Below are positions 16,049 through 25,315 of a stretch of DNA of 42,039 nucleotides, in pieces; the stretch's first letter is position 1; every line of letters begins with the position of its first letter. The notes beneath the pieces are model-generated. The model was not told where the DNA came from, searched no databases, and saw only the letters and a list, made by a program, of their open reading frames with translations. Both the position numbers and the translations under genes were made by a program. The DNA comes from Ruminococcus sp. (GTDB lineage: Bacteria; Bacillota; Clostridia; Oscillospirales; Acutalibacteraceae), in contig JAFUKO010000077.1 in the NCBI GenBank assembly GCA_017473555.1, positions 1-42,039 of the forward strand, given 5' to 3'.

Positions 16049-17623
16049 TCAAGACTTTTTCTTGCGCAGAGCCGACAAAACCATCGATACACTTTCCCTA
16101 AACACAGTAGTTCTGAAAAACAGCACTAACATTATAGCATTAGGTACAACGCACGAACACAGTACACCAATCACAAACGAAAGATATACATAAGTTACCG
16201 AAAGTGTATTTACAACCCACTGTGCAACAAAATATGTAGCAAAACACGACGATACTGTAACAAGAAAATACAAAAGTCTTGTAATAAGATACTTATTCAT
16301 TTTTGTCCTAAACACATGCTTATATACAACATAAGGGTCAAACCATGTTTCTGTTAAAAGTCTTGAAACAGGGGTCGCAAGAAGAATACCGAATACGCCC
16401 CATTGAGCACCGTACTTCGAGAAAACAATTGCCAGAGTTATGGACAAAACAACATTGATCACCGCCATAACCGCCGGTCGCACTCTACCCTGTACAAAAA
16501 GCCCGTTAGAATTTCTGTACGCTGTATTTGGGTACTGCATAACACAAAGATAAAGGTTGAACACTATCACGATAACAGTAGGCATAATAAACAGATACTG
16601 CTCATCAAGCCATATGTACTCTATAAACGGATTCAGAATTGTAATAAGCGTTGCAGATACAAAATTACCTATCATAAACATTATAAAGCTGAGTTGATTA
16701 TGAAGCTTATGAAGTCTCTCTTTAGTAGCAGTTACCGCAAGATTTCCGATACTAGGTACACATGATGCTGAAATCTGGCTGATAAGTGTATTGAGGGTAT
16801 TTGTGATAAGTCTGTAATTTGACAGGATTCCTACAATTGTTGTCGGAAAAAACGCCGCTGTGACTATTGTATCAGTTGTCTGCACAGCCACATTACTTAC
16901 ATTATATATAGCAGTCGCTCCAATATCCGCCTTAATCTGCTTGGCTTCTTCCTTAGTGAGCGGACCTACAGCCTTTTTCCTGAGTACAGGGAACTGTCTT
17001 TCAGCAAGGTAGGAAATAACAATATTTTTAGCTAAGGTACATACGATGCTGAACACAAGGTACAACAGATATTCCCTGAATACGATAAGAATCAAACTTT
17101 CACAGACAACCTGTACTATTGTTGCAACTATGTTGACGTAAGATACAATACGCTTTTGCTGATTTGCTTCAAGTAAAGTTGCCTTATATATAAACAGATA
17201 AGACGACGCTGATTGAATAACAAAAAGTATGAATATCAGGTGTATGCTCTCTTTGATGTCCGGAACATCTTTAACCAGATACTGCAAAAACGGAAGCATA
17301 AGAATACCCGCAAGCATTATAACACCTGCAATTATCCTGTAAACCACCTTATAAAACTTCATAATACGAGCAATAGCATCTTCGTCTTTATTTGCAAGAG
17401 GTTTGTAAAGAGCAAAAGCAATTGCACGGTTGATACCAAGCTCAGCCAGCGAGAACATAAACAGTATATCATTGAAAAGACCGGCTACTCCGTTATACTG
17501 TATTCCAAGGGTATAAATAAATACAGTACGCAGAATAAACTTTGATCCCGCAGTAAGCAAGCGTACAACGATTTCGCTCGAGGCGTTTTTTATTGAATTT
17601 TTAGAACGTGATTCAGTATTCAT
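16049..17623 (-). CDS. Polysaccharide flippase (Wzx/MATE-like, MOP superfamily)
   Basis: 524-residue membrane protein with about 12-14 hydrophobic helices. The N-terminus (SEIVVRLLTAGSKFILRTVFIYTLGIQYNGVAGLFNDIL) and LAELGINRAIAFALYKPLA are typical of Wzx-type lipid-linked oligosaccharide flippases in Firmicutes capsule loci. It moves undecaprenyl-linked repeat units to the outer face of the membrane. It is transcribed away from the acyltransferase and polymerase genes, yet clearly part of the same locus. TGAGG lies eight bases before the ATG. Confidence 0.9.
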   Translation of the reverse strand: MNTESRSKNSIKNASSEIVVRLLTAGSKFILRTVFIYTLGIQYNGVAGLFNDILFMFSLAELGINRAIAFALYKPLANKDEDAIARIMKFYKVVYRIIAGVIMLAGILMLPFLQYLVKDVPDIKESIHLIFILFVIQSASSYLFIYKATLLEANQQKRIVSYVNIVATIVQVVCESLILIVFREYLLYLVFSIVCTLAKNIVISYLAERQFPVLRKKAVGPLTKEEAKQIKADIGATAIYNVSNVAVQTTDTIVTAAFFPTTIVGILSNYRLITNTLNTLISQISASCVPSIGNLAVTATKERLHKLHNQLSFIMFMIGNFVSATLITILNPFIEYIWLDEQYLFIMPTVIVIVFNLYLCVMQYPNTAYRNSNGLFVQGRVRPAVMAVINVVLSITLAIVFSKYGAQWGVFGILLATPVSRLLTETWFDPYVVYKHVFRTKMNKYLITRLLYFLVTVSSCFATYFVAQWVVNTLSVTYVYLSFVIGVLCSCVVPNAIMLVLFFRTTVFRESVSMVLSALRKKKS

Positions 17624-17651
17624 TTTTAACCTCAGGTAATTATTATGGTTA

Positions 17652-17680
17652 TTGTAAACAATAGATTTTTATGATATATT
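17652..17680 (+). promoter_or_regulatory. Predicted promoter of the acyltransferase-polymerase unit
   Basis: TTGTAA (17652-17657), 17 bp, TATATT (17675-17680), 28 bp before the start codon. Confidence 0.6.
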
Positions 17681-17708
17681 AATTAGAGTTAAGTAATGGA
17701 GGGATAAT

Positions 17709-18686
17709 ATGGCTAAAACAAGAAACGATAGCATTGATGTCGCTAAAGGACTTGGAATAATTCTCGTAGTAATCGGCCATGTTATGTCACCAGTTATGAG
17801 TGGTAACTCCATACTGGAATGGCTGTACTCGGTCATATATACGTTTCATATGCCATTGTTTTTCTTTGTTTCGGGTTATGTGGCAAAAAAACTTGTAACA
17901 AAACCCGTAGCGAAAACAGAACTTATTAAGCAACGGCTCTTAAGACTTATGGTGCCATACTGTGTGTGGGCTGTAATTTACTTGCCTATGAAGATAATTA
18001 TGGCTGAACATGTACGTTTCTCAGATGAATACAAATGGTACTCGTTCTTTCTTGGAAACAATCCCGACGGACAGCTGTGGTTTTTATACGTTCTGTTTGT
18101 AATATCGATATTTATGATTTTCTTTGTAACGAGTAAAAACATCTCTGCTCTTACTATATTATTTATGATAGGCAGCATACTCGCTCCGCTGATACCATTC
18201 AGTATTGGATTCACAAGCATAACGCTGACTTTTTCTTTATATCAGGTTGGTTTTTTCTTTTTAGGAACATTAACTGCAGTTAAATTTGACTATAACAAAG
18301 TTACAACTAATATAACAGCATTCATAATCAGTGCTGTTGTGCTGGTTTCTTACAGTGTTGTACTATGGATAAGAAAAGAAGAAGTATGGTTTTTGCAGGC
18401 GATGGTTGCTTTGTGTGCAATTTACGTTTGCCTGTTTGTCAGCGCTCTTATCGCTAAAACAAAAGTAAAAGCACCTTTTATTTATTTAGGTAAGAAGTCA
18501 ATGGAAATTTACCTGCTCCACGGGCCGTTACTGGTAATCGGCAGAATCCTTTTACCTGTAATCATACATAACACTTATGTATATTTACTGGTTTTAAGCT
18601 TAATTTCAATTGTGATTTCACTAGTAATTTCATTTGTCATCAATAAAATAAAAATCGCTAGACTACTACTCTTCGGTTCAAAATAA
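17709..18686 (+). CDS. Acyltransferase family 3 membrane protein
   Basis: 325-residue multi-pass membrane protein of the acyltransferase-3 family. Hallmarks are the N-terminal DVAKGLGIILVVIGHVM with the catalytic-type His, FHMPLFFFVSGYV, and near the end KKSMEIYLLHGPLLV. These enzymes transfer acyl groups, often acetyl, to surface glycans. GGAGGG is seven bases upstream of the start. It precedes the polymerase gene by 20 bp and probably O-acylates the same polysaccharide. Confidence 0.9.
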   Translation: MAKTRNDSIDVAKGLGIILVVIGHVMSPVMSGNSILEWLYSVIYTFHMPLFFFVSGYVAKKLVTKPVAKTELIKQRLLRLMVPYCVWAVIYLPMKIIMAEHVRFSDEYKWYSFFLGNNPDGQLWFLYVLFVISIFMIFFVTSKNISALTILFMIGSILAPLIPFSIGFTSITLTFSLYQVGFFFLGTLTAVKFDYNKVTTNITAFIISAVVLVSYSVVLWIRKEEVWFLQAMVALCAIYVCLFVSALIAKTKVKAPFIYLGKKSMEIYLLHGPLLVIGRILLPVIIHNTYVYLLVLSLISIVISLVISFVINKIKIARLLLFGSK

Positions 18687-18706
18687 AACCAAAGGAGAAA
18701 TAACCT

Positions 18707-20056
18707 ATGATATGGTTATGGATAACAGCGGCATTGATACTATCCTATCTCCCGCTTATCAACAAAAAAATAGATCTGGCACATTATATGTGGCTGTTAA
18801 TTCCTATAGATGCTTACGGCATCAGTATAGCAGGTGCCGTTGTAAAGCCGTATATGCTGTTTGCATTGATGCTTCCGATTATTCTATATGCCAGAAACAA
18901 GGGAACTGACTTTGACCTTTCTGCAAGCAAAGGTCAGCTTTTAGCAGGTGTAATCAGTATTCTGATAATAGTCGTTAACGTAGTAAACAATAACGATAAC
19001 GCATATACCGTCAAGGCAGCTTTAATGACCTTTGTCGTATACATATGTGCCCAGCTTTACGCTTCCTGCACTGATAACCAAAACAATGAACAACTTAGTG
19101 ATATGTTTATTGCATCATGTTTTGGTTATGGTATTGTTTATTTTGTCGCATATTTGTGTTTGATGAGCAACATCAATATCGGTGGACTTATTGCCAATGA
19201 ACGTTCCCATGACGGCTTGTTTATGCTGCTTTCAAATATGAACCACGGGCAATATGTACAGGTCTATAGACTCAGAGGCTTTGCGTTCGACCCTAACACT
19301 ATGTTTGTGCAGTTCATATTCGGCATTTGTGCGTGTGTATCAAGGCTCTCGAAAAAATTCAGTTTCTACTATGTTTTTACATTTATTATATCTATAGTAT
19401 GTATCCTGCTGAGCAGTTCAAGAATGGGACTTCTGTGCTGTGTGATAAGCATCATCATTACAGCTTTAGTAAACACCAGTCAGGTTAAAAATGTAAAAAA
19501 GAAGATATTCAGCATAATCGGTATGCTTATGATATGTGCAAGTCTTTTGATAGCTGCAATCACAAGATGGGGACAGTCTGTATTATCTTCTCTGCTCTCC
19601 ACTTATCAGAATCGTTCAAGCCTAACCGATGAATACGGAAGATTTTCCATATGGAAAGAATGCCTTGGCATTTACTGGGACAACAATCCAATGCTTGGTG
19701 TTGGTTTAGGACAGATGGACAGATACACAATGACCGAGAGAATGACTCATAACACATGGTTACAGTTTATCTGTGAATGCGGTCTTATTGTCGGCGGAAT
19801 AACCGTAGCTTACTTTTTCACTGTTATGATAATCGGTTGGGCAAAAACAGGATTCCAACACAGACTCGACCCGGATAACACCTCGTATCTGTCACTTGTT
19901 ATCGGTTACACCGTTACAATCATTTCGCTCTTGTCAGTTGATAACATAACCTGTAGCTATCTGTGGTTTGGTGCATTGTTATTGCTGAAAACAGCCAATT
20001 ATGTACCACAGAAAACACAAAATATCAAGCTGAAAACACATCAAGAATCTTCTTAG
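18707..20056 (+). CDS. O-antigen ligase/polymerase-like membrane protein (Wzy-type)
   Basis: 449-residue protein with about eleven hydrophobic helices and a larger external segment near residues 305-350 (YQNRSSLTDEYGRFSIWKECL ... GVGLGQMDRYTMTERMTHNTWLQ), where TMTERMTHNTWLQ matches the periplasmic-loop pattern (H-N-x-W/Y-L) of O-antigen polymerases and ligases. It likely polymerises repeat units delivered by the flippase. AAAGGAG lies 10 bases before the ATG. Its last 32 bp overlap the convergent glycosyltransferase. Confidence 0.85.
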   Translation: MIWLWITAALILSYLPLINKKIDLAHYMWLLIPIDAYGISIAGAVVKPYMLFALMLPIILYARNKGTDFDLSASKGQLLAGVISILIIVVNVVNNNDNAYTVKAALMTFVVYICAQLYASCTDNQNNEQLSDMFIASCFGYGIVYFVAYLCLMSNINIGGLIANERSHDGLFMLLSNMNHGQYVQVYRLRGFAFDPNTMFVQFIFGICACVSRLSKKFSFYYVFTFIISIVCILLSSSRMGLLCCVISIIITALVNTSQVKNVKKKIFSIIGMLMICASLLIAAITRWGQSVLSSLLSTYQNRSSLTDEYGRFSIWKECLGIYWDNNPMLGVGLGQMDRYTMTERMTHNTWLQFICECGLIVGGITVAYFFTVMIIGWAKTGFQHRLDPDNTSYLSLVIGYTVTIISLLSVDNITCSYLWFGALLLLKTANYVPQKTQNIKLKTHQESS

Positions 20057-21149
20057 TAAAATTATCTTTTGAGCACTCGGACAGTAAAAAGTCTGGGTGC
20101 TTTTCTTTTATCGCTCTGACATCTATGGAGGCGGTTTTCAAAAGTGTGTCAGCTATAACAGAAACGCTGGACTCTTTTGAGAACACCATACCGCACAAGC
20201 TTTTCTCAACTACTTCGGTGCAACCTGTTTTATCAATTGACAGCACAGGTACATCCTCCATAATAGCCTGAGCAGAAGCCAGTGAAAATCCTTCGATAGT
20301 AGAAGGCACAAACATTACATCAAAAGAGGCAACAATCTCGTCAATATCGGTCCTATAACCTGTAAAAACAATGTTGTCTTCAAGCGAATACTCCTTGATT
20401 TTTCTGTCGAGCTCTGCTTTAAACTCGTCATCACCCTCACGTACACTGCCGATTATAGCCAGTGACACATCATAGCCTCTGTTTTTTAAGTTATTTACAA
20501 CCTCGATAGAAAGTCTCTGACCCTTTGTAGGAGTGATAAATCCAATCTGAACTATTTTAAGCTCTTTATCCAAAACAGTATACTCTTCACAGATATTTTT
20601 TCTTACAAGGTCTTTGCTTATAGCTTTGACAGGGTTATAAATAGTAAGTTTTTTATTATCAGCTTTACTGTTGTTAATCTGGTCAGCAACACAATCAGAA
20701 ACCGATATAATTCTTTTAACGCATTTTCGTGAGCATAAAAAGTTCAGCAATTTAAGTGTCGCACCTGACTGAAACATATGATGCAAATGCCAGATAACCG
20801 ATGTGCCGTTACCGCACATTGCACTCCACGCAAGGGCAGCAGGGCCCGGAGCATACAAAATATCAGGCTTAAGTTTTTTGACAATTTTTCTGCCTTTAAT
20901 ACTTGCCTTTACAGTAAGGTATAAAAAGCGCAAGAGCCCTTTAAAACCTTTTTCGCCTTTAGGCATAGTCTGGTCACCCATAAGAGTGTACTCTATATTT
21001 CTGATTTTCAGTTGTTCTGAGAGCTCGCCCTCTTCAGGAATTAGGAAATGAAGCTCATGATGAGGCTTAAGCACATCAACAACCTTAAGTGTCATCTCCT
21101 GTCCTCCGCCGATTTTAGCGAGAGTTTCCCATACTAGTATTTTACTCAT
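20025..21149 (-). CDS. Glycosyltransferase family 4
   Basis: 374-residue GT-B type sugar transferase. N-terminal domain starts ILVWETLAKIGGGQEMTLKV (the Gly-Gly acceptor loop of GT4), followed by IWHLHH. The C-terminal donor domain has IGFITPTKGQ, VFTGYRTDIDE and VPSTIEGFSLASAQAIMEDVPV, with the E-x7-E type retaining motif. Last gene of the leftward operon; AGAGG sits seven bases before ATG. Sugar specificity cannot be read. Confidence 0.92.
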   Translation of the reverse strand: MSKILVWETLAKIGGGQEMTLKVVDVLKPHHELHFLIPEEGELSEQLKIRNIEYTLMGDQTMPKGEKGFKGLLRFLYLTVKASIKGRKIVKKLKPDILYAPGPAALAWSAMCGNGTSVIWHLHHMFQSGATLKLLNFLCSRKCVKRIISVSDCVADQINNSKADNKKLTIYNPVKAISKDLVRKNICEEYTVLDKELKIVQIGFITPTKGQRLSIEVVNNLKNRGYDVSLAIIGSVREGDDEFKAELDRKIKEYSLEDNIVFTGYRTDIDEIVASFDVMFVPSTIEGFSLASAQAIMEDVPVLSIDKTGCTEVVEKSLCGMVFSKESSVSVIADTLLKTASIDVRAIKEKHPDFLLSECSKDNFTKKILDVFSA

Positions 21150-21180
21150 TATTATTCCTCTAAAAAATTCTACTAAAGAA

Positions 21181-22611
21181 TTATTCGAACACAGACAAAA
21201 TGATATCTCTGATATCTGTCATTTCATACTGAGATTTATCTAGCTCTATGCCCTTTGCTGCTATCACCGCAGTTTCATAGCGATGAGCACCCGGAGAAAG
21301 TTTGTGCATAAAACCTTTTTTCTCAAAAAGCTCGTCACCTAAGTTCCAGTCAGCACCATACATCTCATCGAGCTGGAAAATAATCTCAGGATAGCGATTA
21401 AGGTACTCGCCGTGGTAGTGGGTGTTGGTACGCTTAATCCACTGGAAAGCAGGTGTGTGCTCATCAATCATCACCGTCTTGAGTTTTTCGATAATCTCAT
21501 CGCACAAGGCGTCTTTTTTGTCATCATCAGCAATGACACGAATACCACCATAGCTGTAATTCTTTAGTGCTGACAAATCACTTAAATATGCAACTGTTTT
21601 ATCCCAGTCAAAATCATTACCGGATGCAAAAATCCCTTTCCATACCGGAACTTTTCTGGCAATCGAAACCGCCCATTTTGGCAGACCGAATCTGGCTACA
21701 AAACTTAAAGCGAATTTCTTGATAAAGCCTTTAACCGAGAATTTCTTTTTCTTTTTATCAGAACCTGCTTTTGGTTCAAGATAAGAAAAACGATGGAGCA
21801 TCTCGTTTACTCTGGCAACATAAACAGGACGAGCACCGTGACCGTGGTCACTAATAACAAGCAGTGGTGTATCAGGGCACAGCTCCATTATCTCTTTTAA
21901 ATGCCTATCCATTTTTATATACAAATCACGAATAGCAAACATATGCTCATTTTCGCCAGGATACTCAGGGTGATTCTCGTCACAATGACGCCAGAAATCG
22001 TGACAAATACCATCAGTAGTGGAAAAGTACGAAAACAGAAAATCGCAATTCTCATTTTCAATCGCACATTTTGTCAGACGAAATTCTTCGTCCGATTTTT
22101 TAAAGAAATCTTCTTTTAAAGAATTAAGTTGAGATTCCGAGGTAAATTTGCACTCAGTACCAAGAATAGAAAAGTCAGGCTTATATAAAGACTCCTTGCT
22201 CTTTGGGATGACGTGCATTTCACCTTTATAAGGGCGGGTAATCATTGTGCCGTTAATCTCCCAACCCTGTTTAATATTCATCGGCAAAATTACAGTAGTG
22301 CTGTAACCTCTGTTATTAAGTTCATCAAAAAATGTTTTGCCTTTGAACACCGAATCATCAAACTCAAACGGCTTGTAGGAATTGTCCCTGTCCTTAACAT
22401 TCACAAAGTTTATAATACCGTGAACTGTCGGATCAACACCTGTATAAATAGTAGACCACGCAGGTGTTGTATCAGCAGGAAAAACCGAGCGCAAACGCGG
22501 ATAGTTGTTTTCCTTAAGCATTTTTGACAATGTCGGGAGCAAATCTTCATATTTTTTAACAACATCGAAATCCATTCCGTCGATGCCGATAACTATAAGT
22601 TTATTTATCAT
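21181..22611 (-). CDS. Alkaline phosphatase superfamily phosphodiesterase/nucleotide pyrophosphatase
   Basis: 476-residue metal-dependent phosphohydrolase of the type I phosphodiesterase family. Metal ligands and nucleophile are visible: GIDGMD (residues 9-14), PADTTPAWSTIYTG with the threonine nucleophile, FSTTDGICHDFWRH, and ISDHGHG. There is no signal peptide or membrane helix, so it appears cytoplasmic. Similar proteins occur inside polysaccharide loci. It lies 16 bp downstream of a TMP-kinase-like gene and 31 bp upstream of a GT4. The substrate may be a nucleotide-sugar or phospho-glycan intermediate (inference). Confidence 0.88.
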   Translation of the reverse strand: MINKLIVIGIDGMDFDVVKKYEDLLPTLSKMLKENNYPRLRSVFPADTTPAWSTIYTGVDPTVHGIINFVNVKDRDNSYKPFEFDDSVFKGKTFFDELNNRGYSTTVILPMNIKQGWEINGTMITRPYKGEMHVIPKSKESLYKPDFSILGTECKFTSESQLNSLKEDFFKKSDEEFRLTKCAIENENCDFLFSYFSTTDGICHDFWRHCDENHPEYPGENEHMFAIRDLYIKMDRHLKEIMELCPDTPLLVISDHGHGARPVYVARVNEMLHRFSYLEPKAGSDKKKKKFSVKGFIKKFALSFVARFGLPKWAVSIARKVPVWKGIFASGNDFDWDKTVAYLSDLSALKNYSYGGIRVIADDDKKDALCDEIIEKLKTVMIDEHTPAFQWIKRTNTHYHGEYLNRYPEIIFQLDEMYGADWNLGDELFEKKGFMHKLSPGAHRYETAVIAAKGIELDKSQYEMTDIRDIILSVFE

Positions 22612-22627
22612 ACAAACTGCCTTTCAA

Positions 22628-23284
22628 TCAAATGGAGTCTATAGCGTCAATAACCTGAGCGAGCATATCTTCTTTATTTATGTCACCGCTGATAATTTTT
22701 GCATTATATAGTGACGCAATCTCGTCATACAGTGGCTGTCTGATTTCAAGATATAGCGGGTCAGGAATATCATCCTTTCGTGACAGACAAGTTTCAACCG
22801 GAGTTTTGATATAGATAATCAAATCAGGCTTTGGAGCGCGTCTCCATTTTTTCTTGATAGTATCTTTAAGAAAAGCAGTATCCTTGCCCAGATTTGCAGC
22901 ATAGGTCACCGCATTGTCATAAATATATCTGTCAATCAGCAAAGTATAGCCAAACAGTCTGTTGAGTGTAATAGAAAAGAAAATCTGACACTTAAATTCA
23001 AAAGTAGTCAGTGTTGTAAAAATCTTGTATACACCTTTTTTCTCACTTTGCTTACGCATACTTTCAAGGTAAGATTTGTAGTCGCCACTATAAGGGTTTG
23101 AGTCCTTTTTTAACACAAGCTTTTTACCTAGCTTAATAAAAAAAGACATAACCTTGATAACATATGCAGCTCTGACTTTCTTAACTTTTACCCCACGACT
23201 TTTCAGCGTATCATAGGCATAATCGACTGAAGTCGATTTGCCCGAGCCGTCAAGGCCGATAAAACAAATAGACTTGTTGTTCAT
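22628..23284 (-). CDS. Thymidylate kinase-like P-loop nucleotide/sugar kinase
   Basis: 218-residue kinase. Walker A GLDGSGKST at residues 10-18, the LID/DRY region IDRYIYDNAV, and the terminal part IYIKTPVETCLSRK match the dTMP kinase fold. It is unlikely to be the housekeeping thymidylate kinase: the gene is within a glycan operon, and it has a long basic insert (about residues 45-95) not expected in Tmk. It may phosphorylate a nucleotide or sugar used by the pathway. Start has GGAG nine bases upstream. Confidence 0.83.
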   Translation of the reverse strand: MNNKSICFIGLDGSGKSTSVDYAYDTLKSRGVKVKKVRAAYVIKVMSFFIKLGKKLVLKKDSNPYSGDYKSYLESMRKQSEKKGVYKIFTTLTTFEFKCQIFFSITLNRLFGYTLLIDRYIYDNAVTYAANLGKDTAFLKDTIKKKWRRAPKPDLIIYIKTPVETCLSRKDDIPDPLYLEIRQPLYDEIASLYNAKIISGDINKEDMLAQVIDAIDSI

Positions 23285-23288
23285 AATT

Positions 23289-24245
23289 TTACTCCGTATT
23301 TTTCAAAAGAAAAGCAAGCACATCAGCACTTACTTTTTCCCAGTTTTCAGGTTCATCAAGATAAGAAGAGTCACTCTTTCTTTCCTTTGCCATATCTATA
23401 GCATTCGAAAGCTCACCAACGTTATCAATCAACTCTACTGCTTTATCATCGTTAGTATTAATCAGTGATATTTTTGAAAAAGAGCGGTATGCCACAGTAG
23501 GAGTGCCGCAGGCGAGCGCTTCCATAACGGACAGCGGTACACTTATAACAAACTCGCTCGACTTAGTCGGAAAAAAGTATACATCAGCACAGTTGTAGTA
23601 ATCTTCAATGTTTTTAACAAATCCAAAACGAAGATCAATTCCACCGTCTTTTAACGCTTTTATAGTATTTTCATCGTCAAACATTCCGCTTGCAACTACA
23701 ACACAATGGTACTTTTTCTTGTCCAGTGTCAGCATTTCTTCAAGATATCTGCCACTCGAACAGTGTCCGACATGTAGCACAATAGTCTTGTCACTCGGCA
23801 ACTGAAGCTTTTCGCACAAAGCTTCACGACCTGTTTTACTCGGCTTAAACTTATCGGTGTTAATGCCGACAGAAAACTTGTGAATAATATCGCTATCAAA
23901 AGAGTCCGCTACATCTTCATCACAGATAGTAAGGCAATAATCAACCACCTTGTGTTTTCGATTAAGATAAGCAAACGCATCACTCACAGGTTGAACACAC
24001 ACAACGCAGATTTTACCAATAAAAGGACGCACTAATCTTAGCATATAGTACACAGGCTTTGTTAATCTTGCAAAAACAAGAGTAATGTCACTTTTTCTAC
24101 CTTTTCTTATAATAGAAAAAACATCCTTTAATCCTGAATAGCTGACTATATGCTGTTTTTCAAATTCTCTGGACAGGTGGGTAGCAACATTTCGCATACC
24201 CTCGTTTTCAAGTCCGTTGATTGTGCTGATAATATGTATATTCAT
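23289..24245 (-). CDS. Glycosyltransferase family 4
   Basis: 318-residue GT-B protein, somewhat short. N-terminus MNIHIISTINGLENEGMRNVATHL is a GT4 acceptor domain start. The C-terminal donor half has VLHVGHCSSGRYLEEML, IKNIEDYYNCADVYFFPTKSSEF, then VMEALACGTPTVAYR, the EAxACGTPV motif. It lies 2 bp after the next upstream glycosyltransferase and 4 bp before the kinase, indicating tight coupling. Confidence 0.9.
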   Translation of the reverse strand: MNIHIISTINGLENEGMRNVATHLSREFEKQHIVSYSGLKDVFSIIRKGRKSDITLVFARLTKPVYYMLRLVRPFIGKICVVCVQPVSDAFAYLNRKHKVVDYCLTICDEDVADSFDSDIIHKFSVGINTDKFKPSKTGREALCEKLQLPSDKTIVLHVGHCSSGRYLEEMLTLDKKKYHCVVVASGMFDDENTIKALKDGGIDLRFGFVKNIEDYYNCADVYFFPTKSSEFVISVPLSVMEALACGTPTVAYRSFSKISLINTNDDKAVELIDNVGELSNAIDMAKERKSDSSYLDEPENWEKVSADVLAFLLKNTE

Positions 24246-24247
24246 AT

Positions 24248-25315
24248 TTAAAATCCCATTTGTGATTTAAAATTTTCCTGTGCTTTTATAAGTGTAAACT
24301 TATCGTTTATAGTAGCTTTTGCTGAAGCTGAAACGCTATCCAGTGTGTCATCTGACAGCACCTCACAAAGAGCCTGAGCGATACTTTCAGCGTCATCATT
24401 TTTCAGCACATAGCCGTTATTTTTATCTTTGATAATATCCTTTATTCCACCGACAGGTGAACACAGTGCAGGAATCCCCATGCTCATACTTTCAAGCACG
24501 GAGTTTGGCATTCCTTCGGTTTTTGTCGGGAACAAAAGGAGTTTCCAGTCTTTCATAACTTCGAACAACTCATCATGCAAAAGCCACCCACGAAGTGTAA
24601 TGAAACTCTCGGCGTTAAGCTTACTGATCAAAGCCTTACACTCATCATAAAGTATTCCGTCACCGACAATTTCAAGCGAATACTCAGGGTGTTTAGAATG
24701 AAACTCATTAAACCCTTCTATACTCTCTAGCACACATTTGCCCGATGCAAGACGGCACAGCATACCCACTTTGTTCTCTCTTTTTGGTGATACTTCAAGG
24801 TCATCGACATAAAGGTGAATTATCCTTGTTTTATCACTTAACTCAATTCCTCTGTCTGAAAGTACCGCCTTGCTTTCAGCACACACAAAATCAGCCTTAC
24901 TGGCTAAAAAATCCTGACTTTTCTTTGTGGTCTGTGCTTTTTTTGAGGCATTTTCAAGCGATGTCATACCATAGAGAAAAAAGTATGTTTTCACTCCCTT
25001 GAGTTTACATAGGAGCATCGACGAAAACATCTTGTCCCCTACCCAGAAAAAAGCAGTATCGCCTTTCTTCAGAGTTATCATAGCTTTTAAAAAAACTTTA
25101 AGCTGAAACCATATAAAATTAATAATTCTTAAAACCTTGTTGCTCTGCTTTTTGTATTTTACATTTATGACGTTAGCATCTTCTGTATCATCGAGCGAAG
25201 ATGAAATAATACTGATTTTATCGAAGCTCACAGCAATAACTTTTAGAAATTTAAAAGCTGAAATTTGCGGTGCTTTGCTTGGTACAGGGTTCATAAAAAC
25301 TACAGCGTCAGCCAT
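24248..25315 (-). CDS. Glycosyltransferase family 4
   Basis: 355-residue GT-B protein. Donor-domain motifs are GMLCRLASGKCVLESIEGF, FITLRGWLLHDELFEVMKDWKLLLFPTKTEGMPNSVLESMSMGIPALCS. ATG 25315 is chosen instead of 25324 because AAAAGGA lies eight bases upstream of it, whereas the earlier ATG would sit on the ribosome site. Either way the start overlaps the end of the radical SAM gene, so the genes are coupled. Specificity unknown. Confidence 0.9.
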   Translation of the reverse strand: MADAVVFMNPVPSKAPQISAFKFLKVIAVSFDKISIISSSLDDTEDANVINVKYKKQSNKVLRIINFIWFQLKVFLKAMITLKKGDTAFFWVGDKMFSSMLLCKLKGVKTYFFLYGMTSLENASKKAQTTKKSQDFLASKADFVCAESKAVLSDRGIELSDKTRIIHLYVDDLEVSPKRENKVGMLCRLASGKCVLESIEGFNEFHSKHPEYSLEIVGDGILYDECKALISKLNAESFITLRGWLLHDELFEVMKDWKLLLFPTKTEGMPNSVLESMSMGIPALCSPVGGIKDIIKDKNNGYVLKNDDAESIAQALCEVLSDDTLDSVSASAKATINDKFTLIKAQENFKSQMGF

